From the NCBI RefSeq assembly GCF_016808335.1, contig NC_053136.1, positions 2,400,531 to 2,464,530 on the forward strand: 64,000 nt of DNA, written 5' to 3'. This document shows positions 33,818-46,383 of the stretch, in pieces. The notes below the pieces were generated by a model that was not told where the DNA came from, made no database searches, and worked only from the letters and a program-made list of their open reading frames with translations. The stretch's first letter is position 1; the number at the start of each line of letters is the position of its first letter. Source of the DNA: Panicum virgatum. Taxonomy: Eukaryota > Streptophyta > Magnoliopsida > Poales > Poaceae. A program made the translations under genes and the position numbers.

Positions 33818-35014
33818 CATGTTTAGCTCAGGATTGTTGTAACACGGCATTGCTATTTATTTTCTTGAACAATACCGAACAGAATATAGGAAAGATGAGA
33901 GAAAAATATGTGCGCAGTTCTACATCAACTGACTATAATTTCTAACGGCATGTGCATATATGCCATCACCGCTGTCCTTTGTACTCCCTCCGATTTTTAA
34001 ATAGAGGATGTTTGGGACAAAATTTAGCAAGAATTTCCAAAACAAAAACGCTGCTTGGTATTGTTCGATCAACTACAGCGACTGGCAACAGCAACAACAA
34101 AAAAAAAAGAAGGTAAAATCAACTACAGCGATTGGCAAAACAAAATAATGTAAAACAACTCTGTGCGCAAGGCTACGTATTAAACACTTCGTCGGAGGTA
34201 ATCAGCGACGGCGTGAAGGTCAGCCGCCGGCGACGAGCACACACTTGACGCCGGCCACCTGACCTGAAACGGCCCCTGATCTCCGCCCGTTCCGGAGTAG
34301 TAAGATGGGCCTCCGCATAACGTGGGTTTCAGATGACTGGCCCGAGCCCAAACGGCGCTCGGAGTCGACTTCGCCGACTGGAACCGCAGCTGCAGCCATC
34401 CAACGGTTCACGTAACTCCATCCTGAGCGGTAGATCAAATACCGTCCACCAGGGCTCAGTGAACGAAATACCGACCACCACACAAGTTGTGGGCGCCGAT
34501 CCACTTGTGTGACACAACCCGCTCCCCCGAACGCTTCGCCGGCGCGCCGCCGGCCGAGCTCGGTGCTCAGCGTCAGCGACGTGGGGTACTTCAGCGGCCA
34601 GGTCTTCTGCCTTCTCCCTCGAGTCCAGCACAGCAAGCGCAGCAAAACATTCCCTAGGCAGCATGGCTCGTGGCCAAACATCATCCGGGCAAGCGAGAAA
34701 CGTTGAAAATTTCGTTAATGCTGCAATGGCCAATGACGTATGATGTCCAGAACGGATCTGATATACATTTCCGTGGGCATTTGCCGTGCCGTAGTTCTAT
34801 TACATTTTTCTCCCCCCAAAATGGCGAGGAAGCTGCCTCCTCTGTGCACCACCAGGCAAAAGCTATCTACTCACCCCAGCCAAGCAAATCCAACTCAACC
34901 CAACACAGAAAAAGATACTAGGGTTAGTAACAAAAGAAAGAAAAAAAAACTAAACTTCTCGACCAGCTAGCAATAAACCCCAGACACCTTGCTTTCCGTG
35001 TTACTATCTCCCCG
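33818..35014. other. convergent intergenic interval
   Basis: Contains the bZIP 3' UTR and the 3' flank of the SUV2-like gene. A solitary Stowaway-like end (CTCCCTCCGATTTTTAAA) is at about 33,986. Minus-strand open frames overlap at 34220-34733 in a GC-rich patch (one starts MAIAALTKFSTFLACP). They have no domain I know and no supporting splice structure, so I leave them uncalled, but a partial gene cannot be excluded. Confidence 0.4.
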
Positions 35015-38000
35015 CTACCTGGGGGTGGAGCAGTCAACTGGTGAATATCGTTGCTCCTGGATTGGGACCATCAATTGCAAGGGTTTCTCCTCCAGGAAAG
35101 CATACACTCGCGACCTGAACTTCTGGGCCAGCTCAGCGAGGTCATTTGCCATCCGGGTCTGGGGTAACCGGTTCGCGACATCGATTGTCAAGGTTGCACA
35201 AAGCTTACTGCTCGTTAGCACCTCCAAAGTTGGTTTTGAAAAGTTTGCATGGGATGCCAGCCGATTCAGAAGGATAAGAGCCTCTCTCATCAGCAGACAC
35301 CTGCAGAAACCATTCGATGGTTACTTGTATTTGATTAGGGGCTCAAGTGGCTGTTCAGCTTCTTTCTTTTTCAAATTTGTACTGTAACAAACTGCGTGCA
35401 GGTTCTCTATGGGTAACTAAAAGCGACTTAGAATGCAGGTTAAGATAGATAGTTGCCAACAGGAAGCGGAAGATTGTGCTGAGCTTAGACATTGTTAGCA
35501 TTTACTCATGGCTATATCCACATGCTACTTGCTATTTCCACGTTCGAAGTATGATCCAGGAAGCTAGGAACGCACAAGATTGGAGAGAAAAGTTTGAAGG
35601 TACCTTTCTTTGAGTAACTCCTGTGTTTCATATTGCATTTGAGATGCAAGGACTTGCATTATCAGCTCCAAAAAACTGGCACCACGGGCACTCACTGGAC
35701 CTAAAAGCACTTCATATCCCAATTTGCCGCTGGAAGCTATATACGCTAACAGAACGATAACAAGCCGGCAAAGCTCAATTTCCTGGAAAATACAATCTTA
35801 GTTGTTTGGCTATGGAAATGAAGTGAAATGGCACAAATTACGAGCCTATGGTGAATCTGAATCATCTCTAGATAGACCCTTAGGAGCACTATGCAATGCT
35901 TCTTTATTAATGGCAGGTGAAAAACAATCACTGGTTTAGTACTTTAGTCTTAAAGGGTTTCAATATCAGAGAATAGAATCTAGCTAAATATTTCTAAATG
36001 CAGATTTACAGCCTGAAAAACTTGAGTTAAGAAGTAGCATACCAGAGAACAAGTTGCCTCACAAGACAAACACTCAGACAAATCCACTAGAACTGAGCTT
36101 ATGACTTGTGATCTATCATTTTCACACCCTTCTGACTCCAACTGTTCAGAACCATCTTTGCCTCCACTACACAGTAACTTCAACATCACTGGGCCTACCA
36201 GAAACAGGAATTAGGTTGCCATTGCAAGGTTAAAAGGCATGCACAGTTCAACAAGCCTAATATATTTAAGATATATTCGAAGTAGAAAACAAATTGTTTA
36301 ACCAGAAACCTCCATTAAACTGATTCCACCACAACTGAATAAAACTGCTACATAAGCATTTCAAAGAATGGTATGGGACAGAAACGCCTTGCATAACTAT
36401 AGTTTACACTTGAAACACCAACAATAGGTCATGCCTTTTCCATCTAGACATTAAAAATAAGAGCATAAAATAGAGATACCAGAACCAATTTCTGTTATGC
36501 TTATGTGGGATGGGGGAGTTCCCAAACGAAGATGAACTTTTGGTTCACAATTAATTCAAGTGTGGGAATGTTTGGAGCATTTAAATTTCCCAGGCATGTC
36601 TAAGTGCCTGGGATGGAAAGATGTTCCATCTGTTCTCTTCTACTATTAGATGTCCTAAAGCCCATGCCGTAGAGTTTTTTCTAAAGTTTGTCCATCAATG
36701 TCTAAAACTATATAAATTGGCTAGGCAAATCCTGCATTAGTGGTGCCATTTAAAATACTTTGATAATGTTACATTGTTACAGTTATAAAAGATAGGTCTC
36801 ACATTCTCATTTCTTGGAAATCATCAAAGGAAAAACATCAAATCGAAAAGGGAGGGTATCAAGTAACTAGTCCTTAGAATACAATACATTGGGCCGTTCA
36901 CCATGCAAGAACAGTTTTTGCAAGCTAGCATCTTCTATTATAAAGCTAGTTTGAAGAAATTAAACATAGGAGCACAAGAGCTTACAATTCAAAAGCAAGA
37001 AAAGTAGACGCACAGAATGCTTCTTTACAAGCAATACATTTTCTTTCTGCAATAACAGATGCAATCTTGTCATTATAGAAGTAAATCCGAATCTGAAAAT
37101 AGCAACGTTATATCATTAGCATCCAACCTTATGACCAACTAAAGAAAGGAAACACTACTCAGATGCTTGTTTACCTGTGGCGTTCCTCTTTGGGATCTGT
37201 TGTTCTTAAAATGAGAATCATTACGGATAATGCATCAGTTCGAATTGTTTCTTCTGAGTACTTGACCACAATTTGAAGCATTACAGTGAAGACTGAACTC
37301 CAGAACACAAAAGGTAGAGACATATTATGCTGTCTCAATAGACTTTCTGCATCCAGAGGGCTCAGCAAACCAGAACTGTCTTTGTGATTGTCCTCCATGT
37401 GTATGTTAACATATGGTTCAACAGAAACATTGGTCCTGAGGGTACACTGAGAAAAATCAAATTAAAGTTCATAAGCATGGGAACCTACAATTGTAAACAA
37501 CAAAAAAGTATTACACAATTATGCAAGTAAAACTTGAGTAGCAACATTCTGAATATAGAAAAAATGCCTTAACCAGTTCATTTCATCTAGAAACCACATC
37601 ACCATTTCAAACCCTAAAAAATTGAAAGACTGTAGCAGAACAAGAAGCATGGTTTACATATCAACAAAGCATGGTAGCAGACTAACACATATCATTTGAA
37701 ACACTATGCAGATCGGACTGATGTAGAATGTCCAAGTTGAAATCGAATTTGAAAAACAAAAAACTTAAATCTTAGTTTACAGGAACAAAACAGTCCGCTT
37801 TGCTTCCTCATCTGATATATGGACAATTGATTACTGTTTCAGTCCTAAACTTAAGCACCATAATTACTTCAATTGTGAAATGCAGCTATTCTGTCAACAG
37901 GAAAAATATTCCCTTAATGTGTATACCTTTCACTAGACTTGGTTCCATAATTCAGCAAGTGTTGCAATATACTGAGCATTATCCTCAAAGTTCTGCTGAC

Positions 38001-40640
38001 TATAGCAGCCTGAAAAAACAGAGGATGTGAAAATAAATAGCATATACAAAAAAGCACTTGTGTGATAAAAAAATTTTGACAACATCAGTTCAGAATCCAC
38101 AATCCATTGGAAAGGTGAAAGATAAACCAATTCATATAGCTAAACCATTACAGCGTTGTACATGGCAAATTGAGTGTATTCTTTCATCGTTATTGTTCCA
38201 CTCGCTAGTAATAGTACATAAGTGGCAGTTAAGCAACAATAGAAATGACAACACAGAAATATTTCTATGAAAAAAGGAGAAGAAGCTCGGAGTCTCGGAT
38301 CTTACATTATCAAAAGTACAGAGATTTAGCAATCCTTCAAGGAAAGTCTGTATTGGTATATTCTCATTATTCATCTGCTGATAAATTGACCATATTAGTC
38401 AACTTAAATGACTTAATTAAAAAGCACAATTGAAGGACAAATTGAAAAAAAAAATACATCCTGAAATTCAGAAAACATATGTGGCAATCATCATATACTG
38501 AAATGTTCAGGTAATCTAGGACATATTGTGGTGAAAACAAGTTTTATACCAGAGCCGGTATGGAAAGGAAGGGGGAGGGGGTGCAAAAAAAAAAGGAGAT
38601 TAAGACTCAAGTTAAGTGAGAAATTCACATTCCCACTGTTGAAATGTATATCAGTGCAAACCGCAACAGGGAAGGTGCTTTTTACATAACACTCACCTTA
38701 ACAAACATGTCATATACTTGGGAAATAGCTTCATTCATGGATGAGCTTGCTTCAGAAGAAGTTTGACAGTTGTCTGTCAATCTGGTACATTGGAGAAGTG
38801 ACAAAATTTCTTCTGAACAAGAAACAATGATCTTTGATATCAGATTCCTCCTTGATAAACTGTTACTTGCCATGCCCCAGATTGCACGTAGATTGCTAGA
38901 GATACGCTCAACCGATATTTTCTTGCACTCAAGATGTCCACTGTCAGATGTACTATCTGTCTGGACTCCTATATCCTTAATTTCCTTGCACATAATGCTT
39001 CTTGGTTCACAATGGGTATTTTCCTACCAAACAGAAGAAATCATTTATGGATATTCCCGGAATAATATGACACAACAGGATGAAAAACTAAGGGTCATAC
39101 CTCCAGTAACACTCCAGATGTACTTATTCCTGTTCATCAAGTTGAATCACCAATAAGATTCAAAGAGGGAGGATAAGCAAAAAAGTATCAGCCATAAAAT
39201 AGCTCAAAATCTTACCATTATCAATCATGGTGCGTCGCCTCAGTTCCATGGCCTCAGGTAAATAAGTTTGATCCCCGTGCTTCAAATACAGATCAACTTG
39301 CAAGGAATTGGCATCATTATCTTTGCCATTTGTCTTGTTTGTTTGCCTGGTGGATGGCCAAGAAGAACCACCAGCTTGCAAACCCCCATTTGGCGGGGCA
39401 TGAAAGGGCTGATCAATATCCATCCCCGCACCGGAAACATCTTTGTTGGCAAAGCTGCTGATTAAAAAGAAAGAGAGGTGTGAAGTTCCAACAGTCTAGG
39501 AACCAATACAGAAAACAATACATGTAAATCAAATAATATTTCACCAGTCATTTTTAAATTCTTCAGATACAGATAATATACATGACTTGTGACCTCACCG
39601 TGAACACATGGTGACTGAAATAATGTAGCTAAACCAGCAGTACTTACACATATGCTTTTTTCAGATTTTGAATCTCCACTTCTTTAGCCTTGTTTTGAAA
39701 ATCTTTCTTTGTTCTGTCCTTTCTCAGCTGGGTGCATTCATTTTTCTGCATACAAGATTGCAAGGAATCACCTCATGCTGATCATACAACGTAACTAAAA
39801 CAACACTGATCAAGTGACAAAATGAGATTGATCCAATTGATCCAAGCCCCAGTTTATTGGATCAGTCCTATCTCAAATTCAAGGATGAGCAAATGCACAG
39901 CTCAAAAAAATTACAGGAATGTAGAATACAGCTAGTGATGAGAAGACAGGGTACGCACCAAATCATTAACTTGCTTGGAGACACGGCTCAGCTCCCTCTG
40001 CAGTGGTTAAAGATCAAAAGCGTCAGGAATAGAACACAAATGCATCTAAGCCAAGTGAACCGCTCCGAGGAATCACCTTGAGCCTCTCGAGCTCCCTCGT
40101 TTCCCTCTCCCTCTTCGTGCCCACGCGGCCATCCGCGGGGCCCGACGGCGCGACGATGGAGAGGTCGCTCTCCTCGGCCGCCGGGCGCTGGGAGAGATCG
40201 CGCGGAGGGGAGAACTCGCGTCCGACAATAGCCATTGCCTCCCCATCGCGGGACGCGGCGGACGGCTGGGGGAGCGGCGGGCGGTGGGAGAGATCGCGCG
40301 GAGGGGAGAACTCACGTCCGACAATAGCCATTGCCTCCCCATCGCTGGACGCGGCGGACGGCTGGGGGAGCGGCGGGCGCTGGGTGAGCTCCGGCGGAGG
40401 GGAGAAGCGGACCGCCGGGGAGGAGGACGACGCGGCGGGGAGGTCTGAGACCGGAGCGGAAGCGGCGCGGGGATACGAAACTGAGGTGGAGGTGTAGGCG
40501 GAAGCCGTGGCGTGGTGCGAGACGGGGATGGGCGTGGGAGTGGGGTTAGGGTTGCTGGAGGCGATGGCGTTGTCCGCGGCGCGAATTAACTCTTCGACTA
40601 AGTCCATGTCATGCCAGTCTTCTTCGGCGACGAGGCCCAT
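35015..40640 (-). CDS. ATRIP orthologue, SENSITIVE TO UV 2 (SUV2)-like checkpoint protein
   Basis: Thirteen exons, 811 residues: 40077-40640, 39959-39997, 39648-39745, 39216-39457, 39101-39129, 38697-39023, 38306-38374, 37927-38009, 37175-37435, 36986-37092, 36043-36194, 35604-35782, 35015-35300. SUV2 is the plant ATRIP, partner of the ATR kinase in replication-stress and UV checkpoint signalling in the nucleus. The acidic N-terminus (WHDMDLVEELIRAAD) fits the RPA-binding segment. A Pro/Ser-rich linker contains a duplicated 32-residue unit. Residues 172-240 are charged and coiled-coil-like (RERETRELERLKRELSRVSK). The rest is Leu-rich helical repeat, ending in QKFRSRVYAFLEEKP. Family assignment rests on architecture and my memory of SUV2, not on a search. 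The exon 7 acceptor is CAGCAG, so one Gln is optional. The exon 9 acceptor was chosen to keep frame. Confidence 0.8.
40188..40379 (-). repeat. in-frame 96-bp tandem duplication in exon 1 of the SUV2-like gene
   Basis: Two adjacent 96-bp units (40284-40379 and 40188-40283) encode residues 88-119 and 120-151. Each starts RPPLPQPSAAS and ends FSPPRDLS(H/Q). The amino-acid differences are S/R and H/Q. The near identity suggests a recent event in a disordered linker. Confidence 0.9.
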
Positions 40641-41607
40641 CCCCGCGCTCCCCCTCCCGCTCCTCTCCCCGGCGCCGCAGTTGGAGTTGGAGGCGGCGGC
40701 GGCGGCGGCGGCGGCAGTGCGCGTAGCCGTAGTACGAGGAAAGGCAAGTGGTGTGGCGAGCTGCTGGGTGGGGACGTGGGGTTTGGGGGGGGGGGGGGGG
40801 GGGGGGGGGTTGGGCCCTGCCGTATTTAATTGCAAACAAGTCCCTCCCTTTGACTGAATATTTGGATAAAACCTTCTTTCCTTTTTTTTTCAAAAAAGAT
40901 CTTTTCCCTTTTTTCAAAATCAAAACAGAAATAACAGCCGAATATTCCACGGAGATCATAAGATGTACTACATGCATGGTAACACGAAGTCAATCTGGGA
41001 TTTTCACAGTTCACATAACATCATTTCAAGTTTAGTTGGTTCAATGGTTTTCCTTCTTGGTTAGAGTATTAAGAGAGCAACCACCGTGCATAGTCTTCTT
41101 TGCTTCATTTTTAGTAAGAATATAAAGAGAAGAAATGGTTTTGATGTCTTCACAGTACAAGGTTTTTCACAGTTCAGAGAGCCATTGGAACACATGTATT
41201 TTTGCGGAAATTTCATTGTGAGACAGCATGAATAATATGAAAAATTTATTTCCCTAAAAATATTAATCCTACATAATTGACATTATAGTAACAGCCAGAC
41301 GAGGAAGTAAAATTGCTCAGATGGTTCATATTCGTTTCCTTTTCTTGCTGACTGCAGACAACAATTCAGAAGGGGGGGCAGAGGGGGGGGGGGGGTGTTC
41401 TGGTTATCCTCAACATTTTTCATGATCCACAAGAGACAAAAAAAAGGGGTCATATTCAATTAACCAGAGCAAATAGATAGAATTAGCGATGGGGCATTAT
41501 AACCATGGAAATGCACATCTGTCTAATTTCCAGCTATCTATCTAGATTATAGGGCTAATATAACCACTATTTCATCTTCCTATAAGAATGCAATGACCCT
41601 TCTCTGG
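40641..41607. other. intergenic interval with G-tracts
   Basis: The 5' side of the SUV2-like gene has an uninterrupted 24-G run at 40786-40809, about 150 bp before its ATG. A second G run lies near 41,384-41,395. The rest is AT-rich. The right end includes the DnaJ 3' UTR (minus strand). Confidence 0.5.
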
Positions 41608-44600
41608 TCAGCCACCCATGATTTGCCTGATAGCTTCCCGCTGCGACATCGATAACCTTGTTGGAAAGGCAACATCAAACTTGATTACCAGATTCCCCTT
41701 CTTCCCCGGCTCCTTCCTGATCGGCCACCCTTCGTTCTCCAGCACCACCTCATACCCAGGGCGCACCACTTCCTCCACTCTCACAGGAAGATTCCGGCCA
41801 TCTAGGGTTCTGAGGTTTATTGTCGTCCCAGCGAGTGCATCCACCAGAGGAATCTCCTTCTTTACAATAAGGTTATTCCCATCAAGAATGTACACGTCAT
41901 GGGGCTTCAAGTCAAGGATGAACGTCAGGTCCTGTGCCAACTGGCCATGCAGCTTGTCGCCTTTGTTTGGGAATGTAATTTTGGTTCCTTTCTTCCAGCT
42001 TGGCAACACTTCCACTGCCAAGACCTCTGTTTCAACTTCTACTCGTCTGCACAAGATGAGATTCAGATGAATGAATCTGAGAAACAGCATAATCTCTATT
42101 CTCTTAGTAAATGTAACATCAAATACATTTAGATATCTCAAGCTAATCATGTAATTAACAGAATGAAGAGGAATAAACTCTGTGGTTGGTATTTGTTGTG
42201 AGGGTCAAAAAAGCAAGAGTAACAGTTAGGATCATTAGCAAATTATGTATCCTTCCCATTGCTTATGATCTACTCCGTAGTCCGTACCTCTCAAGAAGGA
42301 AAGTGCGCACACAGATTTTAATTATGAAGCAAGAAGTTAACAAGTATGATGTCAAAATGGCTTGATTTTCCTCCAAAAACTGTTTCTATGTCAAGCAATC
42401 AAGCTACACTGTGTATTTGCCAACCAGCAGGCTCATCAGATCCAGACAGACATTCCTTGCAGCTAAATGCTCCAATTAACTTTTTCAGGATTTCATTTTG
42501 GAGCGGGGTCAGAGAATTTGACTGGAGTAATGAATATTAGTTGGAGTATGACTGCTCATTTCGGGCAATGTGCAGTTGAAAAGAGCCAAATGTGACAAAA
42601 ATGTTCCGCATCTGCAAGCTTCCATAAATAATTAAATATACTTTGATATGCAAACAAAAAATAAGTGCTGGTGACGCATTTTCAACTCAAGCACCATGTA
42701 TATGCATTCAATGATTCAAATCTCAGCATTCATGACTCATTCAAATCTACACGATGCAGGAAAAAAGGAGAAAGAAAATGAAAAAAAATACTAGACTCAG
42801 TATCATGAAACGCAAACAGAAGATAACAAAATTAAGAGCATCTCTCAACTATGGAAGAAAAATCATGTCTGTGCAGGTTCAAATATCCAAGTTTTGCAAA
42901 TGTGTTCGCACATTGGTCCAAACTCTTATGCAGAAAAAAGGAGAAAAGCACCACATTGAGGAACAGCATTCATGACCAGGAAATTATAGGGATATGAGGA
43001 AAGAAATACAACATACCCATCTGGCTTTGCAACATTCCTAGTGATCTTCATTTTCCTTTTTGTTCCATTGTACAACTCTTCAAGGGTGCAAGGTAATGTT
43101 TTTTCCACAGGCAGTGGCTTTTCTGGCTGGCTTGTACTAGCACCATTCTCCTTCCGTGAACCAGAAGGAGCTTCGCTCCTACTGTTCCTTGGTGGAGTCC
43201 AATGTGATCTTTGCTGAAATCGCGTCCGGTCTTGGTCGAAGGAGTAAGTCTTGTTGCTTGCCATGAACTCGGCAAAGAAATCATCTGGGTCACTAGGATT
43301 GTACCGGAAATTACTTGGACCGCTTGGGCCAGCAGCTGTGGAGGACCGGCTCTGTGAACCAGGCGGAGGCATCCCCTTTAAGCCTTCCTCACCATATTGG
43401 TCATAAATTGCACGCTTCTCTGGATCACTCAGTACCTGCACTAATCATCTAGAGTTGGTCAGAAAAGAGCAAATAAGCAACAAAACTCTTGAACTGAACT
43501 TTACATTATAGACGCAGCTGAAAGAGGAAAATATGAAACAAATTGTATGTGCTGATTTTTCTACATTAGATTGAAAGTAAAATAAGTGTTATGAGTATAA
43601 GTCAAATGCAAGTGATGATTACAAGAGAGATAAAACAGTTGTGCTTTTTGCTCTTTCTTGCTATTGCATACAAAGTTTTAAAAAAAATGAGAGCAGTACC
43701 CAAATAATATTTCATCACCATACTAAACGCTGAAGGTATGTGAAGACTGAGGGGGATTTTAACTTTATACCATTATAACAATCGCCACCTCCTGACATAG
43801 CATCCTTATTTTTGCAATTACAGAATCAGCACGGGAGAGAGAAAAATTTTACATTTTTACCACTCTTGCTCACGTGGACGCCAGCGCGTCAATCCCGTTA
43901 GAATCCACGTCGGCTCTTGCCCGCCACGTCCTACCCGAGCCCCTTTTGTCTAGCCCGAGCGCCCAACCCAGCCCATTCCACTCTCTTCCTTCTGCCCCTC
44001 CTCTGCTCCCGACTGCCTCGCCCGCCCCGCCCCTGCAGCGTCGCTGTCATCGCCCACGCGACGCCGCCGGGCGTCCATACTGTGCGTTGTCGCCCAACGG
44101 GAGGACCTGGAGTCCCTGCAGCCCCCGAGCGTGCCCGGCGGCACGCTGCCGATGAGGCCGATGCCCGGGAGGTGGAGGTCGACGACCGTGGCGTTGGCTG
44201 CGTCGCACCAGATGCCCGTCGAGTCGCAGGCCGGCACGGACGCGTTCCATGGTCTTTTTCCTCCGACCAGTTTCCACCTCCAGCCATGGGCGAAGCTCTG
44301 CATCGAGACCGTGCGCGCGCAGCTCGCCCTGAGAGCAAGCTCCGTGACGCGCGTAGACCATAGAGTGGCCTCGCCATGCCGTTGCAAGCACATGCTGGGG
44401 TATCTTATTGCCTGCATGGCTCCGTCGTGGCCACCACGACCTCCGCAGCAGGCTTCCCCAATTAGCCAGCGCCTCTCTCTCCCTCTGCTCCTTTTTCTTC
44501 TCCACGGCCAAGGCAAACAGTCAGCACGACCTTCTCCAAATGCAAGCAGCTGTGTAATCGAGCGAGAACTTGTTAGATGCCGATTATTTTAGAGGCTAGG

Positions 44601-46383
44601 ACGCTCACAGATTAGTGGATGAACTGTTTAATATAAGGAGTCCGACCAACAAAGAGAGAGGATTCGATTTTTACCGGTGAGTTTAATTTGCTGCCGAGTG
44701 TAGGGGCGGGCGGAGGAAGCAGAGGCGATCCTGCGGCGGAGGTGGAGCGGGAGATCGAGGAGCTGAAGGAGTCAGTAGCGGCGGAGGCGCAGGAGCGCGG
44801 CTCGTTCGAGAAGGTGAGCCTGGAGGCGCTGCTGCGGACGGCGACGGTGTGGCGGAGCCTTGTCGCCGGCGTGGGGCTGCAGGTGTTCCAGCATCTGGTG
44901 GTGGTGGGCATCGGCCACCAGCTCGTGGAGGACGACGCCGTCGTCAAGCAGGTGGCCGCGCACTCGTGCGGCGAGCCCGCGAGGAACGCCTGCAGCGCCG
45001 ACTGCTCCAGCAGCTGCGGCTCCGCGGCTGCGCAGGCGAGCACCCCCAGCAGCTGCATGGGCCACGAGTGGGCCCATTCCGGGCCGGGCCGGACGGGTAG
45101 GACACGCACGTCGCGGCGGCGGCGGCACTGCAGGGGCGGGGACGCCGTCGCGGAGCAGGAGGACGCCGTCGCGGAGCAGAGGAGAGGAAAGGAGAGTGGA
45201 GAATGGGCAGGATTTGGATAGGCGGGCTAGACGGGTTGGGCGCGGGGGCGAGAGCTGACGTGGATTCTAGTTGGACCGACGCGTTGGCGTCCACGTGGGC
45301 AAGATTGGTAAAAATGTAAAGATTTTCTCTCTTCCGTGCTGATTCTGTAATTGCAAAAACAAGGATGATATCTCAGGAGGTGGGAATTGTTATAATGGTA
45401 TAAAGTTAAAATCCCCGACTATGAGGGATAATACTTTTAACTAGCAGTAACTGTACTTCATTGTAACAAATATTAAGTTTGAACGTCACCATTTCAAACC
45501 AATGTTACTCAAAGTATTTACAAGTCAGGAATTAGGATTCCAAGATGCCAGGACAGAATATTTACTTTTGAAACTTAAGAAAAAGTGCAGGATCATAATA
45601 TGTTTCTTTTGGCATAAGATTCACTATCAGCTTGTATTATTGAATTTGAACTTTTTTTACCTAATATTTGAAAGTAACTGATTGAAATGGATGACGCACA
45701 CACTCATTTTGTGAAAACCATTCATATTAATCAATGTGTGAAGACTAAACATTTACATTTTGTTTCAAAAATGAAACAGGGTGGCGGGAGACTTTTCTTA
45801 GGAAATATACTCTAGCTTCACAAATTAATTAAAAGCATGAACTATGTGTTTCACTTTGTAGATCCAAGGTGCAGATTTAAAATGCTGTACAGGAACCTAG
45901 ACATAAATAGGAGACCTGTGTGACTTGAGCTCCGAAGATTTTGTGATACATTCTCGGTCTGACATAGCTACATTCATGGTATATTTGGACTACGGAAAAA
46001 GCCAATCTTATTAGGACTTGAGGCGCTTTGAGGATACATCTATATCTATAACTAAACGAAACATAGCTCCATTTACAGAAAACTGAAAGATTCCCACATG
46101 CCCAGTGGATCACCACCCAAATAAACCAAACGGTCAACAATTACAATACTTTCAAAACTGGGAACATATGCTTCCTACATCACATTGGAAGGGAAGTTGA
46201 TGGGCAAAATTCACTTGCCTCATAGGCCTCAGTTATCTGCTTGAACTTCGCCTCTGCCTCGGCGCCTCCAGTTGGGTTCTTGTCAGGATGCCATGTCCTC
46301 GCAAGCCGCCGATACGACTTCTTGAGGTCATCCAAGGTTGCATTGCGATTCACCTTGAGGATGTTGTAGTAGTCCATTCCCAT
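41608..46383 (-). CDS. type II (class B) DnaJ/HSP40 co-chaperone
   Basis: Three coding exons, 46219-46383, 43017-43435 and 41608-42046, give 340 residues, the usual class B length. The J domain (1-70) starts [11 protein letters not shown] and has the HPD motif at 32-34 (WHPDKN), which stimulates HSP70 ATPase. A Gly/Ser/Pro/Phe region follows ([22 protein letters not shown]). Two C-terminal beta domains ([17 protein letters not shown] and [14 protein letters not shown]) bind substrate. No Cys-rich zinc domain is present, so it is not class A. It is expected in cytosol or nucleus. Intron 1 (43436-46218) has a GC donor (GAG|GCAAGT) and contains a Pack-MULE. A separate 5' leader exon probably ends at 46737, with an acceptor directly before the ATG. 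Confidence 0.94.
44121..44249 (-). pseudogene. captured LRR receptor-like kinase fragment
   Basis: On the minus strand the frame reads [18 protein letters not shown] followed by [20 protein letters not shown]. This is the N-terminal LRR cap plus first leucine-rich repeat of plant receptor-like kinases of the RLK902/RKL1 type (W, CxxxGxxC, L-L-LPG-GL-G-P spacing). The sequence on both sides does not continue the gene. It lies in the left half of the Pack-MULE. Confidence 0.75.
44730..44900 (+). pseudogene. captured sugar/inositol transporter fragment
   Basis: On the plus strand the frame reads [17 protein letters not shown], then [20 protein letters not shown] and [11 protein letters not shown]. 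This matches the central cytoplasmic loop and start of helix 7 of MFS inositol (INT-type) transporters as I know them, where QxxQQ(L/F)xG would follow. Here the family frame is lost after FQHL, and the DNA to about 45,060 may be another captured piece that I cannot name. Confidence 0.65.

Larger units (their letters stand above)
43752..45416. mobile_element. Pack-MULE (Mutator-like element) in a DnaJ intron
   Basis: The element is 1665 bp with inverted terminal repeats of roughly 180 bp, starting GGGGATTTTAACTTTATACC on both sides and alike through the CACGTGGACGCCA(G/A)CGCGTC zone. Flanks are gact-gag on the left and gactatgag on the right, consistent with a 9-bp Mutator-type duplication that lost two bases on one side. 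No transposase is present. The GC-rich interior carries parts of at least two unrelated host genes in opposite orientation. Confidence 0.88.

Noticed and set aside
34220..34733. Minus-strand frames of 134 and 154 residues as a possible gene between the bZIP and SUV2-like genes
   Set aside because: Two frames overlap, neither has a known motif, and no matching splice partner is seen. Left as an uncalled possibility.
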